DNA from: Gossypium raimondii
Taxonomy: Eukaryota > Streptophyta > Magnoliopsida > Malvales > Malvaceae
DNA: 64,000 nucleotides
Assembly (NCBI RefSeq): GCF_025698545.1
Contig: NC_068572.1
Location: 2,790,001-2,854,000, forward strand
Direction of reading: 5' to 3'
Part shown: positions 10,558-24,508 of the stretch, piece after piece
Position numbering within the stretch: the first letter of the stretch is position 1
Layout of the letters: every line of letters starts with the position of its first letter
The notes under the pieces: generated by a model
Databases searched by the model: none
What the model was told of the DNA's origin: nothing
Seen by the model: the letters and a program-made list of their open reading frames with translations, nothing else
Translations under genes and position numbers: made by a program

Positions 10558-13500
10558 ATTTATTGTTTTTTAAGTAGAGGTGTTATTTATGGGCGGAGTT
10601 ATACCCAATTCAAGTCGGGCTTAAACATTATATTAACATAATTTATTTTTGTTCAGACTTTGTCCAATTCGATATATGAGCTAAAAATATTGCTCAAACT
10701 CCATCTATATTTGTAAAAAAAAAAATAGCTAGACCAAACTCCTTTTATGCTCACCCATATATTTTTAAAATATTTAAATTATATTTAATATTTAATATTT
10801 GGTTAAAATATGTCATAACTCCGTACTCTTTACAAATTTGAAATTTAAACCTTTTACTTTTATTTTTAATAATTTAGTCCTTCTAATTTTAATATTTTAA
10901 AATTCAGGTCTAATTATTAATACTATTAAAATTATTTTGTTAAATTCAAATTTATTATAACGTTATTTTTGTATTTGCATGGCTACTAAGTAAGTTTTTT
11001 TTAATTTTAAAATGCCACATTAATAAATTTAACAAAAAATAACAATATTAACAACTGGACTGAATTTTAAATTTTAAAAATAGAGAGACAATATTCTTAA
11101 AAATAAAATTACAATAACTAAATTCTAAATTTGTGAAAAATATATAAATTTATTACATAGTTTAACCTAAATAATTTTATATTTCATTTATTAAAACTTT
11201 ATATATATCTTATATTTTTAATATTTATATTATATATTATATATTATTATAAATTTAGTTTTTATATGTTGTAAGTTATATATACAACTATATAACATAG
11301 TATATATTATAAACATGAAAACGGATTGAGTCGAATCAAACTTGAGTTTTAAATGTTTAAGTTCAAGCCCAAATTCGATTCGTATTTTAAATAGCTTAAT
11401 TTTTATGTTCAAACTTATTTTTCGAGCTTAATATTTTTATTTAAATTCATTCCAATTAAATCTCTGATTTTTAATTAATAAAATGAAAAATCCCATTTAG
11501 GAAATGTCAATTTAGTCACCTCCTTTTTCCCATAGTCCACACGCCATGATGTATGTTTGCACGTTACACGGTGAACTTACTCATCTTTTCCTGTTTTCAA
11601 CCAGTTCCAGCTCAAATTCCGCTATTAATTATTAATAGAAAGTAAGTGACAACTCTTTTTTATTTTGGTTAAAATATGAAAGAAGTCCTTATACTCTTAT
11701 TAAATTTAAAATTTAGTACTTATATTTTTATTTTTAAACTAAGGGAAAGCCAATTAACTTTTTTTTTTATAAGTGGTAAGAGTAGAGATTGTTTAGGGAT
11801 TAAATTTAATATTGACGTGGATTGAAGACTTGACCACAAGTCCTTTTTCATTTTACTTGTGGTTGAATTCAAGGTTTTTAGAACCGAATCGATCAGACCA
11901 CTTGTTCTCGATCCAATCAGTTTTGTCCAGTTCAATTGAATAAATTATTAAAAATTATAAAAATTAAAAAAAAAGAAAAAATTAGTTTAATTGTTGGTTC
12001 AACCGATTTGCGTGTCAAACGATCTAACCCCTTATTTTGAACTAGGGATGACAATTCAAATATCCACAAACATTCGACTTGAATTTCATATTTGGATATT
12101 AAAATTATCATCCGTTGCAGATACATATAAACCCCCTTAAATATTCATTATCTAAATCCGTATTTTTATAATTAGGGATTCAAGTTCGAATCAGATATCC
12201 AAATCTATCGATTAGAAAATAAATGGTTCCAACAAGATTTTAACCCAAGACCTCTTATATATATAAGGCTAAGCTTTATCACTACCTTTAACATTTATTA
12301 TAATTTACGCAAATAAGTGACATACATGATAAAATATTGTCTAAAATAAATATAATAATTAATAATAAAATTAAATGTAATATTTTTTATTAGAAGAATA
12401 TATATTCTTTAACATCTTATTTTCTTAAATCTTATTTAGCTGTTCTTGAATCATATTTTTTTCTATTTGTAAACCTAAACAATGAGATGGAATTATCGAA
12501 TCCTTAAATTTAAAAATAATTAATATTTATATAATTAATATAAATATTATAATATGAATTTATTTTATAATGTGAGATGTAATTATATTTAGTACATATT
12601 ATATTACAAAAGAAAAGCATACATACACGTTTAACGCATATAATATATAAATTGTTATATATAAATAAATTATGAATGTATAATAATTATACAATAATGA
12701 TATTATAATGTGCATTCTTTTATTAATGATATGCAACGTAACCTTAAATATTTAACTAATTTTATAGTAGATTGTAAAATATATAATTAACATTATATAA
12801 TTAAGGTAGATTATTAATTATACGTATCCTTATATATAACTATGTTATTATAATGTACATCCTTATATTAATGATCGTAAACTTAAACCCGAATATATAT
12901 GTTAGCTTTGATGTCTCAAACTTTTAATACAACAACATTTAAGACAATTTTATTTCTTTTATATATCCTAAATCATTTGGTGAAAATATGATTGAAAATC
13001 TTATCAAAGCATTTTCAAAGACTTGCAAAATACTCAAAAATACGTTTTAAATGCATTTTAATTTATCTAAATATTTTTTGGTTGATACCAAAGTCTTTTA
13101 AGATGTTTAAAATATTTTTAAGGGACTTTGGTACGCAAGTCTCGAGGCATACGACTATATGTCTTAAGATATGAAAACTTCGAAGCAAAAATTTACTTCA
13201 GGAGTTATCTATCTTGAGGCATTGTACAATAATTGTCTCTATGTAGCATCCAAAAAGTTAGGGGGTTAGAATTCTTGGAATATTTAAGAATTAAAAATTA
13301 ACATTATTTGTTAGAAACCTAGTAGGAAGTCTTGAGAAATTTAGGTTCAAGTTTTATAATTTTTTTTTTAACTCTTTAAAATTTTCTGCACATGTAGCCT
13401 AATGGTCAAAGTTTTTTTGAGTTTCCCTCGTATTCTAGGTTCTACCTATGCCACTCTTAATTAATTTTTTATGATTTTTAGGCCAATGGGCTATTTACCC

Positions 13501-13840
13501 ATCAGTCCTCAAATTCTTCCTCTACTCAACTTTTAAGTCCTTCCCCGGTTCTACTAAAATTCCCTATATGTTATTTTATTAAATTGAAAACCTAACTCTC
13601 TCTCTATATCCTAGTCTTCTCTCATTATTCTCCATCTCAAAACTCTTTTAAAACCCTTGCGTTTACTGAAAAATATTCCTAAAGCTTTTGAAAATTCAAT
13701 CAAGTCCTCATCAAATTTTCTTCTCCAAGTTATTGAAACTCGAGTCATTAGATTGTTGAAATTCTATCAAGATCGACCCCTTGCAGGTGTTTGGAACGAA
13801 CTTGAGCATGGGATAGTCACCTAAGGTCTCAGAAAAGTCA
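10558..13840. other. Intergenic transposon debris
   Basis: AT-rich DNA holding recognisable fragments: a GTCGGGCTT/GCTCAAACT repeat (10585-10760), an AT-rich block to 11460, an AACCGAATCGATC/TTGGTTCAACCG repeat (11880-12040) also present at 36590-36850 and 42510-42750, and several (TA)-rich blocks (12300-12900). No supported gene is present. Open frames here are short and of AT-driven composition. Confidence 0.4.
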
Positions 13841-14650
13841 AGTGTGTGTTCTTTTACGATAAATCAAGTCAAATTTTGAAACTTCCCTATCACACACAGC
13901 CTACCAAACGGGCGTGTGACTTACCCGTGTGGATCACACGGTTGTTTTCCCCTGTTATCCCTTGCATTCACGCTTTGCACACGACCTGGGCACACAGCTG
14001 TGTGGCCCCTGCACCTTCACCCTTCGTATCGAACACGGCTTGTGCCCACACACACAGGCTGGACACATGACCATGTGGCCCCTGAAACTTAAAAAACACA
14101 GTTTTACCATATCTTTTATTATTTTATGCAAATCAGTCCTTGGGTAGATTTTTAATGGCATCTAGAGAACTAGATTATGCAATTAGGTCATGAACTAGGA
14201 ATAGAATGAGTGAATACATGAATTTATGATTTAATTGCTTATGATTGATGGCATAAACCCGTGAATGATTTAATGGTTGTTATTATGATATAATTTCTTA
14301 TGATTGTTTGATTTAATTCGCGAATGATTATATATTTATTACTACTATAAATGTTGAATAAATGTTTCACATGTTTTAACGATTGATTCATGAATTGCTT
14401 GTTCTTGCATTGAAGATAGAATTTTGACAATGATATTGAATGATTGCATTACATGTGCAAGTGGGACATTATGGTAAGGAGGAAGATCTGACATAAGCCA
14501 TCATTGCCGGAAAACTCGGGATGACTAAATTGGTGTATTTGGAGGAGGAGTTTTGGGGATCCCCTATTGTAATATGTAGCAGTTGGGGGTAGGACTATTG
14601 AGTGATACAACAGATTGTTCATTGTATGACATATTGTGCACATTCATGAA
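13841..14650. mobile_element. LTR retrotransposon fragment with CACACGG-rich block
   Basis: The stretch 13890-14070 is rich in CACACGG, CGTGTG and GGGCACAC words, which is typical of Ty3-type LTRs in plants. It is followed by AT-rich sequence with repeated ATGATTTAATTG-like words. Neither LTR borders nor gag/pol frames are visible, so this is a remnant or part of a solo LTR. Confidence 0.35.
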
Positions 14651-14879
14651 AAGTTTATGTTAATCTTAAATTGATGTTCACTTGCATAAAATAAGTTTAG
14701 TATTCAAAATTAATTTGTAAAAAGACCGAACCACCTAGGTGGCAAATGTGATCTCTCCGAGTCAAGTCTACTGTCTAGGCCGGGTTGGGGAGGTTACACT
14801 CGAGACATGGCCTGCCAACGGCTATATAATAGCTATTCTTCAGCCTTGTCTCAAGACATCTTGCTAGGTCTCAAGACAT

Positions 14880-15470
14880 GATGTGCAGGGACAATTTAAG
14901 ATTAACATAAATTAATGCTTCCAATGGCTAGATTTCATCCCCAACAACCATAAACGTCCACAAACTTGTTCCTTGGTATAAATACACTTCAAGACTCAAG
15001 AGAGAGATATCCAAGCATTAAGATCAAGAGAAAAATATTCAAATATTTATTATTTCATTTCTCTTGTAAATATTCTCTAGGTGCTTAGTGTCAAATATTT
15101 TATCATTTACATATATTTGTTTTGAAAGCTTAATTTTTGTAAGCACACACCTTGTAGAGGTCTCTTTGTTTACTCTTTTTCATTTCACCAATTGTAAATT
15201 GGGATGGTTTTAGTTTAGCTACAAAAACTAGGAAAGGTTTTAGTTAAGTCATAAAAACTAAGGTAATGTTCTATCTTAGCCTTGTGAAAAATATAAGGAT
15301 TGTAAAGATTATACATTTTCCTTAAAAGGTAATAATTCAAGTATGGTGAATCGGTAAATTCTTGGTTGAGGTACACCAAGGTAGTAGAGGTAGACAATTG
15401 GAGCCGAACCATTATTAATCGATTTGTCCTAGCTATTCTTAGCATATCATGCTTTTTATCATCATTCGAT
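14880..15470 (+). mobile_element. Ty1/copia-type LTR remnant
   Basis: The stretch contains a TATA-like GGTATAAATACACTTCAAG at about 14975, a downstream transcribed-looking segment, and then the words GGTGAATCGGTAAATTCTTGG, GTAGTAGAGGTAGACAATTGG and GCCGAACCATTATTAATCG. The last three resemble the R/U5 region that I associate with Tork-type copia LTRs. No internal coding region follows, so a solo or truncated LTR is likely. Borders are approximate. Confidence 0.45.
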
Positions 15471-15639
15471 GCTACATTTAGAATTACATACTAACATTTA
15501 ATAACATGTGTTCATGCATTTACTCTCATCAATTTCACATATACAATTAATTAGAGTGAGCTAACAAAAGTTTTACATATACGGTATCTTCATGAGAATT
15601 AACTGACCTAGTTCGGTTAAACATATATACAGGTTTACA

Positions 15640-16200
15640 AGTAGGGTTTGCACTTAATGGTTCACACATTTTAAGGTTCTCATGTTAACAAATAAATGGC
15701 TCACATAATGAAACACATGGGTTCGCATATTATTACTAGGGTTAGCATAAACATACTAAGAGTTCGCCTAATAAATCCTATATGTTTTAACACATGGGTT
15801 CGCAATCAGGGTTTGCATGCAAGGGTTTGCGTACTATAGGGGTTCACATAAAGGGGCTCTCACAGAAGGGGTCACAAATAGGAGCTTACACTAAAGGCTT
15901 GCCTATAAGGTTTCACATGCAAGGGGTTCGCCTATAGGTGTTCGCATACAAGGGGTTTACATGCATGAGGTCGCCTATTTGGGGGTTCGCATAAGTATTA
16001 GGCTCACATGTATATAGTGTTCACATATTTTATCATGTAGGGTTCCCATAATAAACAAGTACGTTTTGCATAACTAAACATGTACAGTCTGCATACTATA
16101 CAGGGTTCGCTCGTCCTATGTAGCTCTCACATGCCCAGGGTTCGCATATCCTATGTAACTCGCATACTATCCAAGGTTCAGATACAGATTCGTATGCATA
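15640..16200. repeat. Degenerate GGGTTCGCATA minisatellite
   Basis: About 560 bp is built from diverged units centred on GGGTTCGCATA or GGGTTCACATA, recurring every 15-25 bp and interspersed with variants such as AGGGGTTCGCCTATA. It is much less AT-rich than its flanks. No open frame spans it. Confidence 0.6.
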
Positions 16201-18156
16201 GGTTACATACATACAATAATTTAAATAAGAAATATTACTTTACACTAATTACTACAGTTAAAAATACAATGTTTAAAAATTAATAATAAAATATTAAACA
16301 CGTAAAATTACATGCAATGCATATGACACTAAAAGCTAGTGTATATATATAAAAGCACAAGTTAATTTAGAAAAACTTTTGAATCGACGAGAATACCCTT
16401 TATTTTCTACCATATTACTAAATTGACATTTTGAAATATTTATAATTTAATTTAAAATATTACTTATAACTCTATTTAAAAATAAATTGTGATAATTTTA
16501 TTAACTTTAGAATAGAGTTATAATTTGAATAAAACTCTAAACATACTCGTTATCAAAAGACAAAATAATTAATAATTAAGGTTAAAATATTGTTTTAAAA
16601 GTTTTGAATTATTTTTATTTTTATAAACAAACTTTAACTTAATAAAAAAAGTTATAACTTAAATAGAAGTCTAAATATATAAAGAGAGATTGATTTTGTC
16701 TTTTAGTTATTACTTAATTAGTGTTAGAGATTCAATTAAAATTTAAGTCTAGATCTATAAATAGCATCCATTAGTAACATCTAAGAAAAATAATCAATAA
16801 AAAGAATGAAAATTATTAGCATTAATAAGCTAAAATATCTCAAAAAGAAATATCCGAATGATATATAAGATCATTTTAATTGGTGATGGCATTATACAAT
16901 ATTATGCTATTAAAAAAATTGATAAGTTGTTTATTCCGTGAGAAGCAAGTATCCATTTATACTTTTTTACCTTATTATTATTATTATTATTATACATGAA
17001 GTTGTAAATAGAGAGGTTTTTAAAAATATATATATATCTTTCAGATTTATCATGAATCATTATTATAATTGATGCATGGTGTTTTACTTTTTTTATTTAA
17101 TATTACAATTTATTTTCTAATATAATTCTAATTTTCTATATTATTTTCAACTTTCTATTTATAGAATCTTATTTATTTTTAATTTATAAAAATAAATGTG
17201 TTATTCACTGCAATGTAGGTGAGAAAGAAATCTAGAGTTTGAAAAACTTTTGAATTGACAGTCATATCCGTTATTGTTAATTATATTACTAAATTGACAT
17301 TAGAATAATAATTTATTAATATTATTAAGTGATAATAATAAAATTAATATTAATTAATATTATGGTATATTAATGCAAAATTATTTAATTTGATTGTATC
17401 TTTTAAAATTCTACTTAAAAATAACATAATATATTATTAAATTTATAAAATCATTGAATATAATTGGATAAATTTTAATTAAATAAATATATATTTATGT
17501 ATAAATATGATGTTGTTTTAAATATGTTAATTAATAATGTTAAAATTAATTTTTATAATTAATAAAAATTAAGGTGTGAGATTAGCGTTATATATATAAG
17601 ATAATATTAATATATTAGTATAAGTTTATTTATTTATTCTTAATTTATATATCAAAGTTGAAAAGAAAATAAATATTTTATAATTAAATTAAATAATATT
17701 TTTTATAAATAATAATTCATTTAATCAAATCAGTTCAATTCAACACAAATCCCGACTCAACAAAGAGTATAACTTAAATTTGTTTGAGAAATTAAAATAA
17801 AGAAAATCGATCAATTAAAAATTAGTATTTTGTATTATATATACTTCTCATACTTTTAAATACATAAATAATATAATATAATATAAAAATAATTATAATT
17901 AATTTATTAATAATGTTTTCATTATCAATGTAATGGTTATTATCACTGAATTAAACTTTGGATTAATTATCAATTAATTAATATTATAGTTATATACCAA
18001 TTAAAGTTAATACTTAATTAGCATTATAAATATATGCAATTGCAAGACATTTTCATTCAAAATAACATCTAAAAATTTCTTGGAAAAATAATATTTTAAC
18101 ATTATTTAATAGGTTTTATTTTCATCATAAAAAAATATGATTGTCATTATTATTTG
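16201..18156. other. AT-rich intergenic DNA with a diverged internal repeat
   Basis: This is extremely AT-rich. The sequence around 16368-16430 (AAAAACTTTTGAATCGACGAG.., then TATTACTAAATTGACATT) recurs with divergence around 17240-17305, suggesting two copies or two ends of an old element about 870 bp apart. No gene is seen. Confidence 0.35.
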
Positions 18157-19830
18157 TGTAACAACCCGATTTTCGTCGGTGTCGAAAAAGTCAGATTCAA
18201 AACCGAATTTATTAACTGAGTTGTCCAACGATTTTTACTGAGCAGTTGCAAAGCAAGTATGAAATTGAAAATAAAAATATTAATAATTAAATTAGAAATA
18301 AAATTATTTAATAATTAATTAAATAGAATTAATTAGTAATTAAATTGATTAAGTTATTGTATATAGAGTACATGAATTAAATTGTTGAGGAAGCATGAAA
18401 TGAAGGAATAAGTAGATAGGGACCTAAGTGGAAATTCGTCTTGGCCTTAAGTGGTAATTAAACCACTATTAAATATATACTTGATGGATGAATCCATTTT
18501 CATCCATGGGTTCCACTAAGTGAAATGAAATCATAGCCATTAAAATTTTATTAATTAAGGTTTTATTTAATCTAATAAAACTATGTATATATAAAAATGG
18601 GCGAGAGATGAAAATTTTAGTCATTCTCGTCATCTTTTCCCATCACCGAAAAACAAAGAAGAAAGAAAGGAAAAAAATTGTGGTTTTCTTCTTCCACGGC
18701 CGTTTATCATCTAAGAAAAATAGGTAAGTTTTGAAGTAATTTTTTGTTAAATTTTTAAGCTAAATGCTAGATTTCCATTGCCCATTAAGTAGATTTTTCA
18801 ATTAAGATAGATAAGTTAACTTGCCATTGTTGAAGCTTAAGAAAATTTAGGTTTTGAGAGTTGACTTCATGCATGTGTGATGTTGGGCTGAACCATGGTT
18901 GAATCATGTTAGTAATATAATGGAAATTGTTAAATCATTAGGGACTCATTTGTAAGAAACAAAAGCTTTGGAAATAGATGTTATAAATTGATAATTCGAG
19001 GTTCCTTGAGAATAAATACGAAATCGGGTTACGGCTCGATCGACTAAATATCGAGATACGAGCATTTCGGGTATAAAGATTTAAAAGGGACTTATTTGTA
19101 AAGTATGTAACTATGCTTAGCTTTGGTTATGTTTTAGTGAATCTAATACTATTTCGTATGAATAATTGAAAGTAGTTGAGAGAAGATCGGATTTTCGAGG
19201 TTAAAGGCGAGAATGTGCGTCGAATAGCAAAATCGGTTTGTGCTAGCATAATTTCATTTTCTTACATATAAATTTTAAGTAATTAGCTTATTCAAATATA
19301 AATCATAAATAATAGAATGAGTATTGAAATATCATGAATATATATGCATGAGTATATATTCTATGTTATAATGAAAAACTATGGAAAGTTAGACAATAAT
19401 ATGAATGTTTGATGTAAATATATTATAATGCATGAATGACATGTGAATGAATGAAAATGTAATAGAAGTAATATGAAAGGTTATGTAATGATTAGTATTA
19501 TGTGAACTATTTCTTGGTAATATTGTAAATGCCCTATTAAACGATCTCCGATAGAGTCACGTATAGTTGGCATGTCATAGGATTAGTTATATGGTGATTT
19601 CTTTGGTTTATACTAATGAGGCGCGGAGCTCATATTACTTTGGACATACCGATGAAGTGCGGATCACACATTACTTCGGTTTATACCAATGAGGCGTGAA
19701 ACGCATATTACTTTGGACATACCAATGATGCATTAGGTGTAATTTTTATTGGTTTGATGATAAGATGATCTATGTACCCGTCTTGAGTTTGTGATCAATT
19801 GATAAGGGTTGTAAACTATTTTACATGTGA
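18157..19830 (+). mobile_element. Ty3-type LTR remnant (solo LTR-like)
   Basis: It begins TGTAACAACCCGATTTTCGTC, the usual 5' border style of Tekay/Del Ty3 LTRs. A TATA-like TATATATAAAAATGG lies near 18588, followed by a CTTCCACGGCCG leader and a splice-donor-like ATAGGTAAG near 18720. The stretch 19560-19740 has three to four imperfect repeats of a GGTTTATACTAATGAGGCG / GGACATACCGATGAAG unit. There are no gag/pol frames, and the 3' border was not found, so the right end is an estimate. Confidence 0.5.
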
Positions 19831-20587
19831 TTGATTATTTTAATTGATATTGGAAAAATGAATAAATCATGTTGATTTGATGAATTGAATGCAATGAATA
19901 ATAGCATGTGAAAGACCAAGCCGATTGAGTGCAATGAGCCTTGAGGGCCAATAATGTTATGAAACGAGTTAAGCTACTCGATTTGGTGTAATTGAGATAT
20001 GGATATTGATTTGAAAATATCAAAAGTTATAAATAATATTGAGATCGTATGGATGTTATGATTTGTTTCAATGTAAATTTAACTTTGATAATGCAAAAAA
20101 ATTCAAAAAAAGTTGTTAAAATTCAATAAATTTAAAAAATTGTAAAAATTAAATTATATATATTTAATTCAAAATGAAGTATATGTAAACTGCTATGCAA
20201 GTATCATTATAATTTTAATAGTTCAATCAGTTTTTCATAAGAAGAAATAAAGAAAAACTAAATTTATTATCTTACATTTATTTTTTTAAAGATAAAATTA
20301 TTTTAATATAGAGTAATATATAAATTATTTTATACTCTTCTTTTACCAGAAATTTATAGAGTTTAATATGGAGAATACCATGGATTATAGAGTTTTTTTT
20401 TTTTTTGGGTTCAATAGATTATAGAAATTAGTACGTGATATAGCAATAGTCCTTAACATTGCTTGGGTGTTGGCATATTGGCTCCTACTGTATGTAGTAG
20501 CAGAGGCAAGCATTGTCTATATTGTTGGCCTTGTTAACCTAGTTGATTTGTCTGCCACTATTATACACCTTCCCACACAATTATATG

Positions 20588-20619
<32 letters not shown>

Positions 20620-21844
20620 CACCTATATAAAGTTGTAAAGTTGAGGGAGAAAACTGAAAAGGATATGGAGTTGAGAGAGGGGTAGAAGAAAAAGTTCCCC
20701 AAAGCTATAAAGTTTTGGGGAGTATATAAGGGGAACATTTATATGTACTCTTATTGGTAGGTTTATCATTCAAAGTAGGTGTTTTGTTAAGTTGATTACA
20801 TGACTTGACGTGATGCTAGGGAAATTTAAAAATAAATTAGAAGGGCTGTAATTAAATTATAAAATTTTGATAGGTAAAATATTATAATTTCATCATTTTT
20901 GGAGGGACTAAACAATTTTTTTTTTTTTCGTTTTGAGGTTAATAAAATTTTATCAAATATTAATTTATAATTTCATCACTAATGAAGGACTGAATTACAA
21001 TTTTTCCATTTTAGAGGTTAAGGATCTTACATGTCCCTTTAAATTTACCTTTGACATAATGAAGTTATAGGGTATGTTAATGATAAGCGACAACAATCAT
21101 ATCAAAATAGTTGAGCTTGGCGTAAACTTGATTCTAGGTGGGGCATGAAGGTTCCTCGGCAAGGTTTCCTTATTTGGTGGAGGTGGATTCTTAACCTATG
21201 TGTAACAAACATAAACAGCAACAAAAAGACCACAAACATAACAGTAACCACAACAACTTGCTGACTTAAATGGGACCAGTCCTACACCTCTAATACCATG
21301 AAAGATAGCAGTGAAAGTATGGAAGTCCACACTCTTGACAGTCTTTGCTAGAGGGGCACGGAAAATATTTTATTACATGCTAAGGTGACCATTCAATGTA
21401 TGAAGACTCACTTTCCCTAAAGTAGAAAGACTACAATTGAAGGTTGTTGTCTCCTATCTAATTCGAGTTCATAGATTACCATTTGAATATATATATTATG
21501 AGTACATTGATAACCTCCATGTCCAGAACAAGTCTATAGTTAATATATTTGGCAAGTTGGTAGCCAACAAAGAAATCAAGTTCCAACAACTACTGTTTGC
21601 AGTTGCAATTACAGTTCCACTTCTGGTAATACGTTATCACATGATGTAGGTGGCAAATAGACATAAATGGAGGAAAAATAGTACTGCATTTCATAATAAT
21701 TTCAACTTATGTTCTCAAGTCATCAAAAATCAAGAGAATATAATATGGAAGAAAAAAATAAGCACTGATGAAATGCTCATTTCTATATTGAAAACATAAA
21801 TGCTTTCTATTTCTTCTCAGAACTGAATAAAAAAGAAGGAAATT
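19831..21844. other. Intergenic region downstream of the WRKY gene
   Basis: It contains an (AT)n run at 20594-20619, an AT-rich repeat fragment (20830-21050) of a family also seen near 29640 and 53640, and about 600 bp (21060-21650) of more balanced sequence without a convincing frame. No gene is supported. Confidence 0.35.
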
Positions 21845-24508
21845 TTACATCTGTGGTCCAAGGGGCAGCCTACTCATTAGTTGCTGGTATACTGATGTGT
21901 TGTTGGATAGATCCAAACCTGGGTCAGACATCGGTTCCATCTTTGCTTCTCCTTTTGGCAACCTGAAACCCATTTCGTTACCCTGGCGTTGATGAGGCAT
22001 GTATGGATGAAGAGGCAGAACCGGCATCTTCGGTTGTCCAGGGCCTAATCCAGCCATTGCCAAATTTGCTAGGCCTGGTTGATTCATTCCAAAGGAGAAG
22101 CCGGGTGAAGGCCCCAGTTGTTGCCTTCCAGGCAGGGTAAATGGACCGAATGATGTCGGTCTAACCATGCTGTTGTGAAGTTGTGATGGCTCTGGCCTGT
22201 GGGCATGGGTTTGGACAGAAGAAGAAGCGAGGGCGGTTGCCGTGTTTGAAGTAGCAGAATTGACGTGACTGCTATTACGAGCAGCCGGAACATCATGATT
22301 ATGCTTTCCTTCGTAAGTAGTAATTACTGATTTAAGGTCATGTGATGCCCTCTCCACATGCTTCCTCACGGTGCAGCCAGCACTTGTGCATTTGTAGTAA
22401 CTCCTGCATTGAAACAATAGCAAACGAGCTCAGCATTATATCAGCAGTCGAGAGCAGTAAACTGAAAGAGGATATACAAGATAAAACAATGACAGAAGGA
22501 AAAGAAACCTTGGATTTGGATTTCCTTTCACTACTTTCTGGCCATACTTGCGCCACCGATATCCATCATCTAGGATATCTACCTCACTGGTTGTCTGGAC
22601 CACAACCCTAGGCTCACGAATAGCTCGTGTGGCTCCACTCATTTCTGTTGTATAGGCTTCGATTTTCCTGGCATAAATAAAACACGAAAACATTCACATA
22701 GTGATCTCAATAGCAATATTATTCAAACATTTTATCAGATGTAAACCTTCTCTTTGATTCAGATTCATCTCCTTCACCGTCGTAACCTAACGAGACACTG
22801 CCATGTGTCCCCCGATCATCTTCATCTTCATCATTAGAGAATGTAGATGAGGCATCCACTGCATCACCTGATTCAATGTGAGTACCATTTGGGGCCGGTG
22901 CAGTGCCGTTCTCTGGACATATAGTTGCAGAAGATGTCATCTCGATGTTTTCATGCGTCCAATCATGAGTAGCAGCAACCATTGCCTTCTGTGCAGTTGC
23001 CCAAACAGGCTCACCATCTGTACCATTTTGAAGGCCAGTTTGTTCGGGGAGTTCCAGTTGCACGTCAATTAATGGGTTAGATGATCCAATGGATGATCGA
23101 CGGTTAGGTGGAGGCTTTGGATGGTTGTGAGCTCCTTTGTATATTATTTCCGTTATGTGACCTTCATGAGAACGTTCGACTTTCTTCTTAACCTGACAAG
23201 TTGGATGTGTGCATTTATAGTAACTACGAGGATATTCACTCCCTTTTACTTGTTTTTGCCCATATTTCCTCCAATTATATCCATCCTCAGATGGCGCACC
23301 ACCAGCCATGCAATCTCCACTGACTCTTTGATCTCCTTCTTCATCCTGGGGCTCATCAAGAGGCAATGAATGTTCAACGCTCCCACCAACGGGATCAAAG
23401 ACCCTTTGGTCTGCAGAGTTGTTACTCCCCGTATCTTTTTCAGTTGATGACCTCAAGAAATCTGCCTGAAGGCTAAGCATGTTGCTGTTTTGTTGTTGCA
23501 GTTTCCTCGGGTCTACGCTTCGAGATGGCTGAGAATTCTCGGACTGAACTGAAACTTCAACGTTAGAAAAAGACTGCTGAGGAAGACTGGCCGGAGTAAC
23601 CTGCAGTCGAAAGGAAAATGGGTTACGAACAAATGCGAATAACATTGTGCATTTCCGAAGAAAGACCTTTTTATTCATTAAATCTTTTTCTCTCATACTT
23701 TACTCATCGCACCAAGGAGAAAAGAGGAATTCGATTCTGCAATGGGCTTGAAGGCAAATGATGATGCATTGATGTCTTCAAAATAGTTATCCTCACTTTT
23801 ATCACGAGACTCTGGGATACAGCTCCTATCATTAACATTAGGAATGAATGAGAACTTTCCAGTAGTCGGGGATGGCTGTGCCTGCAGTGATACAACGAGA
23901 AATTCATAAGCAACATAAATCCAATAAACATCAAAAGATTGATTTTAGGATTGCAAATGCCTTCAGTGGAGTATGGACATCATGGACCTGGGTGACCACA
24001 ACAGTTGTTTGTTGATACCATCGATACTTTGTTCCAAAAAGCAGAATTATGATGGTACTAAAACTTTCAAGTTAAGCAAACTTACCAAGGAATTCGAAAC
24101 AAAAACCGGAGATTCCAGCAATGTTGTAGGGCTGAGACCAGGAGGTATTGTCAAGTAAGGAGAACGAATCTCGGGGTTAAGCGAAGTATCAGTAGACCTG
24201 ATGTTTTCAGTATTCAACCTTGGAGCATTAAAACCGGCTCTGGCTGCCATCCTTTCCAACAAACCAGCCCGTGTACTTGATTTTTGCTCAAAAGTCGATT
24301 CATTTGACGGTTCACAACCTTGGTTAACATCCATTTTATCACTATTCTCTCCCAGAAAGAGTCCCTCACTTTTATTTTCAAGAGGAGCTTTAGACACTTG
24401 TTTTGAACCACTATCATCACCTAACATAACTGTGAAAAAGGTCCTTGGACTCTGAGTAGGAGGAATCCAATCTCCGATAATAGAAATGTTATCATCGATA
24501 CCGGCCAT
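21845..24508 (-). CDS. WRKY2: Group I WRKY transcription factor, WRKY2 type
   Basis: Five coding exons join in frame: 24086-24508, 23699-23881, 22747-23600, 22509-22667 and 21845-22403, giving 725 residues. Two WRKYGQK domains are complete. The N-terminal one (312-318) has zinc ligands C332, C337, H360 and H362. The C-terminal one (525-531) has C545, C550, H574 and H576. The intron inside the C-terminal domain falls at the Arg of NPNPR, the conserved WRKY position. The start MAGIDDN, the block [16 protein letters not shown], and a Ser-Pro-rich region are as in Arabidopsis WRKY2. The acidic stretch before the second domain ([20 protein letters not shown]) is also shared. It binds W-box DNA in the nucleus. 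The Arabidopsis relative acts in pollen development, zygote polarity and ABA responses. All key residues are intact. WRKY34 is the nearest alternative. Confidence 0.95.

Noticed and set aside
13846-14161. Overlapping frames in the CACACGG-rich block
   Set aside because: The frames arise from the repeated CACACGG words on both strands, which are typical of LTR sequence and not of a protein gene.
15640-16200. Spaced GGGTTCGCATA units as a CRISPR-like array
   Set aside because: Unit length and sequence drift freely and spacing is irregular, so it is a degenerate minisatellite.
18157-19830. Complete LTR retrotransposon
   Set aside because: Only one LTR-like unit is seen; there are no primer-binding site, gag/pol frames or second LTR, and no matching target duplication could be fixed.
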